Shown in pieces: positions 60,420-64,000 of a stretch of 64,000 nt of DNA. Numbering within the stretch: position 1 is the first letter of the stretch; the number at the start of each line of letters is the position of its first letter. The notes below the pieces were generated by a model, which saw nothing but the letters and a program-made list of their open reading frames with translations, did no database searches and was not told the origin of the DNA. Source of the stretch: Synechococcus sp. CC9616 (GTDB taxonomy: Bacteria > Cyanobacteriota > Cyanobacteriia > PCC-6307 > Cyanobiaceae); contig NZ_KI911558.1 in the NCBI RefSeq assembly GCF_000515235.1, forward strand, positions 1,897,466 through 1,961,465, given 5' to 3'. The translations under genes and the position numbers were made by a program.

Positions 60420-61748
60420 TCAGGTGTCCATTTTGAACTTTCCAGCGTCAGGGCGATCAAGAGTCCAGTCGCACTTGAAGCCTTTGGTTTCAGGCACGTA
60501 CTGGTTCCAGGTGATCGGTGCAACGGGGGTTTTGCTATCCCAGAGGATCTCAAACTGACCATTCTCTTTTGCTTGTCCGATACGAACCGTCTGAGAGATG
60601 TGGTGATTGGGATACATCTCAATCGGGCCCTGAGGAGCATCGAGTTTGATACCGATCAGTGCATTTCTGACAGCATCAAGATCCTCGAAGGTACCTGCTT
60701 TCTCAACGGCAGCCTTCCACAGATAAACCATGTTGTAGGCCGATTCCATCGGGTCGTTGGTCACCCGTTCGTCGCCATACTCCGCAAGGAATGCATCGTT
60801 GAACGTATTGGAAGCCTCGGTTCCGAGGGACATGAAGTAGTTCCAGGCGGCATACGTGTCACCCACATACTCAGGTCCGATCTGACGGATCTCCTCTTCT
60901 GCGATGGAGAAGGACATGATCGGGTACTTATCAGGAGTGATACCCGCAGCCTTGAACTGCTTGAACAGTGCGACGTTGGAGTCGCCGTTCAATGTATTGA
61001 TGATGATTCCGCCATCAGGGAACTCCTTCTTGATCTTGGCGATGATCGGAGCAACTTCTGTGTTGCCAAGAGGAATGTAGTCCTCACCGACGGTTTCACC
61101 ACCGAGGCTCTTCACCTGTTCTTTGATGATGGTGTTTGCTGTGCGTGGGTAGACGTAGTCGGAGCCCACGAGGTAAACCTTCTTGCCGTATTTGTCGGCA
61201 AACTGCTCGAAGAGCCAATCCACAGCAGGTTCTGCCTGCTGGTTCGGAACTGCACCTGTATAGAAGATGTTCTTGGAGCACTCCTGACCTTCGTACTGAA
61301 TCGGGTAGAAGAGGAAGTGATCTTTTGCTTCATACACGGGAAGCATGGCCTTACGGCTGGCAGACGTCCAACCACCGAAGACAACGGCGACACCATCAGC
61401 GTCGATCAGCTTCTGAGATTTCTCAGCGAAGGTGGGCCAATCAGAGGCACCGTCTTCAGAGGTGTAAACGATCTTGTAGCTCTTGCCGTCAACGGAAACA
61501 CCGCCTGACTCGTTGATCTCCTTGATGGCAAGTTCCTCGACCTCTTTCAAGGTTGTTTCGGAGATGGCCATCGTTCCACTGAGGGAATGAAGGATGCCAA
61601 CTTTGATCTCTCCATCAAATTCGGCGCCACCGCCGCCATCGCTAGCGGTGTCACCGCCGCCGCCACCTCCGCCACAGGCGGTGATGGTTACGCCAACTGC
61701 TGTCGCAGCAAACGCTGCCAGCAAACGCTTTGATAGTGCAGAAGTCAT
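60420..61748 (-). CDS. urtA: Urea ABC transporter substrate-binding protein UrtA
   Basis: Periplasmic urea receptor with a lipoprotein signal (MTSALSKRLLAAFAATAVGV, lipobox ITAC) and an unusual glycine run after the lipid Cys. Core features are IKVGILHSLSGTMAISET, GGWTSASRKAMLPVYEAKDH and YFMSLGTEASNTFNDAFLAE. ATG 61748 gives 442 residues. The last codons (DRPDAGKFKMDT) are repeated, diverged and out of frame, just past the stop. Confidence 0.96.
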   Translation of the reverse strand: MTSALSKRLLAAFAATAVGVTITACGGGGGGGDTASDGGGGAEFDGEIKVGILHSLSGTMAISETTLKEVEELAIKEINESGGVSVDGKSYKIVYTSEDGASDWPTFAEKSQKLIDADGVAVVFGGWTSASRKAMLPVYEAKDHFLFYPIQYEGQECSKNIFYTGAVPNQQAEPAVDWLFEQFADKYGKKVYLVGSDYVYPRTANTIIKEQVKSLGGETVGEDYIPLGNTEVAPIIAKIKKEFPDGGIIINTLNGDSNVALFKQFKAAGITPDKYPIMSFSIAEEEIRQIGPEYVGDTYAAWNYFMSLGTEASNTFNDAFLAEYGDERVTNDPMESAYNMVYLWKAAVEKAGTFEDLDAVRNALIGIKLDAPQGPIEMYPNHHISQTVRIGQAKENGQFEILWDSKTPVAPITWNQYVPETKGFKCDWTLDRPDAGKFKMDT

Positions 61749-61794
61749 AAATAAGAACACACACTGTGGTGAATGCGCCGTGAGGCGAAACGTG

Positions 61795-61836
61795 ACGGTA
61801 TGAACCAGATATGACAGCCTTTGTATCATCAGCAAC
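61795..61836 (-). promoter_or_regulatory. NtcA-type class II promoter of urtA
   Basis: On the minus strand GTT-GCTGATGA-TAC (61836-61823) differs by one base from GTA-N8-TAC. Exactly 22 bases later is TACCGT (61800-61795), a perfect TAN3T -10. The start of transcription would fall near 61788, about 40 bases before the urtA ATG. This spacing is the canonical NtcA-activated layout. Confidence 0.75.
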
Positions 61837-61855
61837 CTTTTGGCAACTGCCGCGC

Positions 61856-62467
61856 TCAAGCGGCTGTATTCGGTAACTGTTGCAACACAAACGCGACGAC
61901 TTTTTCGAAACCCTCACCATTCGACAGATTTGTGAAGCACCACGGCCTGTTGCCTCTCATTCGGTCGGTATCCCGTTCCATCACAGACAAATCAGCCCCA
62001 ACCATGGGAGCCAAATCAATCTTGTTGATGACCAGCAGATCGGATTTGGTGATTCCCGGTCCACCTTTTCGGGGAATCTTGTCACCGGCAGCCACGTCAA
62101 TGACGTAAATGCACAAATCCACCAGCTCTGGACTGAAGCTGGCGGCGAGATTGTCGCCACCGCTTTCCACTAACACCACATCCAGGTGGGGGAACTGTGT
62201 TTCGAGTTCCGCCACGGCGGCACGATTAATAGAACAGTCCTCGCGAATCGCGGTGTGAGGACAACCACCTGTCTCCACGCCTCGGATGCGATCCGGCTCC
62301 AGAGCACCGGCTCGCGTCAAAAAGAGGGCATCCTCCTGGGTGTAGATGTCGTTGGTGACAACGGCGAGCTGAAGCTGGTTTCGCAAGCGGCGGCAAAGAG
62401 CCTCCACAAGAGCCGTCTTTCCAGATCCCACAGGACCAGCCACACCGAGACGCAGCTTGCTGCTCAT
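61856..62467 (-). CDS. ureG: Urease accessory GTPase UreG
   Basis: SIMIBI-class GTPase that supplies energy for nickel insertion. P-loop [28 protein letters not shown] with the metal-binding CPH in [13 protein letters not shown], and [11 protein letters not shown] (NKxD). ATG 62467 overlaps the ureF stop by one base. 203 residues. Confidence 0.97.
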   Translation of the reverse strand: MSSKLRLGVAGPVGSGKTALVEALCRRLRNQLQLAVVTNDIYTQEDALFLTRAGALEPDRIRGVETGGCPHTAIREDCSINRAAVAELETQFPHLDVVLVESGGDNLAASFSPELVDLCIYVIDVAAGDKIPRKGGPGITKSDLLVINKIDLAPMVGADLSVMERDTDRMRGNRPWCFTNLSNGEGFEKVVAFVLQQLPNTAA

Positions 62468-63138
62468 CAACTTCGAAACAAACGTGAGTACAACTCAGCA
62501 TGGGCAAGCTGAGCCATCGATGCACCGACCCCGTGGCTCCAGAGCTGCCTGGGGTCCTGCAACTGCAGCCAGACAGCCTGCTCAGAGATGAGCGGCAGCA
62601 GGCGTTGCTGCACGACCTGCGCCCTGGAGGGACCCAGTGGCAGCAACCGCACCGCCGCACTGAGCTGATTGGCCACCCATCCGTAGAGATAACCCTCAAC
62701 CATGTCGGACTGGGAGACGTCCAGCGCGACTGCGGACCAGGCCCATGCTGATGGCCAGCTCAGCGGCGTCGCCTGGGGCAGCGGATGCCCCATCTCCTTG
62801 ATCAGCTGAAACAGCGATGCACCCATCTGGGTCTGCTGCGAGCGCACCTCAGAAGACTCACGGTTCGCCAGCAACCAGGAGTCCTGATCGATCAGCCACT
62901 GCCGTGCTTGCTGATCACCGTGAGCCCTCCATTGCCGCAGGGCATCCGACAGGCCCTTAAGCGCTGCCGCCTCGAGGCGAAGCGCCCCATGCCGCAGTTC
63001 AGCTTCCAGCCAGTCCTGAATCTGACGCTCATCGCTGAGAGTGGCGGCCTGAATCAGTACCTCCAGACCTTCGGAGTAACTGAAGGCACCAACCGGCAAG
63101 GCCGGACTCACAAGCTGCAGCAGGGACAGTGCCGACAT
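62467..63138 (-). CDS. ureF: Urease accessory protein UreF
   Basis: All-helical chaperone that links UreD and Ure[21 protein letters not shown] at the N-terminus and [20 protein letters not shown] near the centre. 223 residues. It is coupled at both ends (ureE stop at 63138, ureG start at 62467). Confidence 0.95.
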   Translation of the reverse strand: MSALSLLQLVSPALPVGAFSYSEGLEVLIQAATLSDERQIQDWLEAELRHGALRLEAAALKGLSDALRQWRAHGDQQARQWLIDQDSWLLANRESSEVRSQQTQMGASLFQLIKEMGHPLPQATPLSWPSAWAWSAVALDVSQSDMVEGYLYGWVANQLSAAVRLLPLGPSRAQVVQQRLLPLISEQAVWLQLQDPRQLWSHGVGASMAQLAHAELYSRLFRS

Positions 63139-63590
63139 CAGTGATAGTGCTGTTCATAGGCTCCGCCCTCCGGCTGGAATGGCTGCTCACAGGAGCGCAC
63201 TTGCAGGCCTCGTCCCAGCAGCATCGACGCCAGTACGGGATCATCCAGAAGCAGCAGTCGATCCGGCTGCAGGTCCAGCGCCACGTGGCGATTGCCCAGG
63301 TGATAGGCAGCTTGAAGCAATTGCAGAGGCGACTCCGCCCTCACCTCCAGAAGCTTCTCCTTCGCAGCCATCACACGAACAAGATTGAAATCCTGACTGT
63401 CGGAAAGAAGATCACCGGGAGCCAAAGGGCCCTGCCTTGGCAATTGCAACAACACCTCCTGACCACAGAGCGTGCGACGACGACCTCGCAACGACGTGCG
63501 CTGCTCAGCCGTAAGCGGCAGCTGCATGCCATGTGCAGCGCCCGAGCGCTGACCGTGACACCGCTCAAGCACAATCACCGTCTCGCCCAT
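63138..63590 (-). CDS. ureE: Urease accessory nickel chaperone UreE
   Basis: 150 residues: the N-terminal domain (LTAEQRTSLRGRRRTLCGQE) and the metal-binding domain with AAYHLGNRHVALDL, whose His binds Ni, plus a short tail EGGAYEQHYH. It heads the ureEFG transcript, divergent from ureD. Confidence 0.94.
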   Translation of the reverse strand: MGETVIVLERCHGQRSGAAHGMQLPLTAEQRTSLRGRRRTLCGQEVLLQLPRQGPLAPGDLLSDSQDFNLVRVMAAKEKLLEVRAESPLQLLQAAYHLGNRHVALDLQPDRLLLLDDPVLASMLLGRGLQVRSCEQPFQPEGGAYEQHYH

Positions 63591-63640
63591 TCCCGTCGAT
63601 CCAGGTTCCGTGAGCCTGCCCAGCTCGACCCTCTCATTTG

Positions 63641-63654
63641 GTATGGATCGCTAC
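63641..63654. promoter_or_regulatory. Perfect NtcA box in the ureE-ureD intergenic region
   Basis: GTA-TGGATCGC-TAC lies 50 bases before ureD and 51 bases before ureE. On the plus strand GAATGT at 63678-63683 follows after 23 bases as a possible -10. One box could serve the ureD side, or both sides. Confidence 0.6.
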
Positions 63655-63703
63655 CGATTGGTGCGATCGACCGTGCCGAATGTGGTCTCCACACAACACG
63701 TCG

Positions 63704-64000
63704 ATGAACGGCCCTGACCCGTGGCATGGCTCCTGCCAGCTGCAGTTCCTCAGAACAGAGCATGGAACCATCCACCAAGGTGGCTGCAGCGCACCTTTCA
63801 AGTTGCTCAGGTCAGATCAGGGGGACGATGGCCGCTGCGAACTGCCGTTGCTCCACACGGCCGGCGGACTGGTCGGCGGTGATCGTCTCAACATCGATCT
63901 GACGCTCAGGCCCAACAGCCGAGCACTGATCACCAGCGTTGCCGCTCAAAAGGTGTACGGCTCAGTGGGACGCAGCCAGCTGCATCCGCAAGGCGCTTGG
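63704..64000 (+). CDS. ureD: Urease accessory protein UreD (partial)
   Basis: The frame from ATG 63704 is open to the window end (99 codons). It reads MNGPDPWHGSCQLQFLRTEH, then APFKLLRSDQ, HTAGGLVGGDRLNIDLTL and ITSVAAQKVYGS. The GGLVGGD motif and the TSVAAQKVY segment identify UreD/UreH, the scaffold for the urease activation complex. ureABC are expected just downstream. Confidence 0.95.
   Translation, partial: MNGPDPWHGSCQLQFLRTEHGTIHQGGCSAPFKLLRSDQGDDGRCELPLLHTAGGLVGGDRLNIDLTLRPNSRALITSVAAQKVYGSVGRSQLHPQGAW

Noticed and set aside
60336-61508. Plus-strand frame of 390 codons over urtA
   Set aside because: It mirrors the reverse codons of UrtA, which is complete on the minus strand with promoter and lipobox.

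Overview
The window looks like the chromosome of a marine picocyanobacterium of the Synechococcus (subcluster 5.1) type. The evidence is a high-light-inducible (Hli) chlorophyll-binding protein, a PCP_red-type small protein, a DUF1830 protein, a group 2 sigma factor, the glucosylglycerate genes gpgS and gpgP, PhoX, a cyanobacterial metallothionein, and the linked urtABCDE and ure genes. Most of the window is compact, moderately GC-rich housekeeping sequence with start/stop overlaps. More AT-rich stretches lie at about 3.8-7.3, 22-26, 51-53 and 53-61.5 kb. No CRISPR array, IS element or phage block was seen.

Layout. 0-3.8 kb: a partial gene, a small conserved protein, a SprT-like protein, a small membrane protein and ligA. 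3.8-7.2 kb: two adjacent minus-strand genes for extracellular phosphatase-like proteins (5'-nucleotidase plus RTX repeats; choice-of-anchor I type), each split by an apparent frameshift. 7.3-13.5 kb: a TVP38/DedA protein, an ABC-2 exporter (ATPase and two permeases) and valS. 13.5-21.9 kb: a solute-binding lipoprotein coupled to an MscS channel, a 2OG-Fe(II) oxygenase pair, an SDR, an AAA/polyferredoxin gene broken by an in-frame TAG, a Fur-family regulator, an MBL protein and hli. 22-26.4 kb: small, mostly unknown genes, including a 52-residue metallothionein (bmtA), then tRNA-Val(UAC). 26.5-43.8 kb: mazG, a dienelactone hydrolase, arfB, speE-speB, gcvT, an AEC transporter, aspS, a phytase-like esterase, phoX, a sigma factor, pyrG, queE and a dehydrogenase. 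44-51 kb: queC-pabB-pabC and a glucosylglycerate cluster (gpgP and a GH13 phosphorylase on the minus strand, gpgS divergent). 51-64 kb: small unknowns followed by a nitrogen-acquisition region containing amiF, fmdA, fmdB, urtABCDE, ureEFG and the start of ureD.

How the genes work together. The last 11 kb read as one nitrogen-scavenging unit. Two unrelated formamidases release ammonia from formamide, the Urt ABC transporter imports urea, and urease with its accessory proteins hydrolyses it. Matches to the NtcA box (GTA-N8-TAC) lie before amiF, between ureE and ureD, and between two genes of unknown function at 52.8 kb. urtA has a near-consensus box (GTT-N8-TAC) exactly 22 bases before a TAN3T -10 element. 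This suggests shared NtcA control and adds two unknown proteins to the candidate regulon.

Phosphorus (phoX, phytase-like esterase, two decaying phosphatases) and zinc (Fur-family regulator, metallothionein with an upstream palindrome) form two further nutrient themes. All functions are inferred from the sequence and remembered family features; no database search was run.
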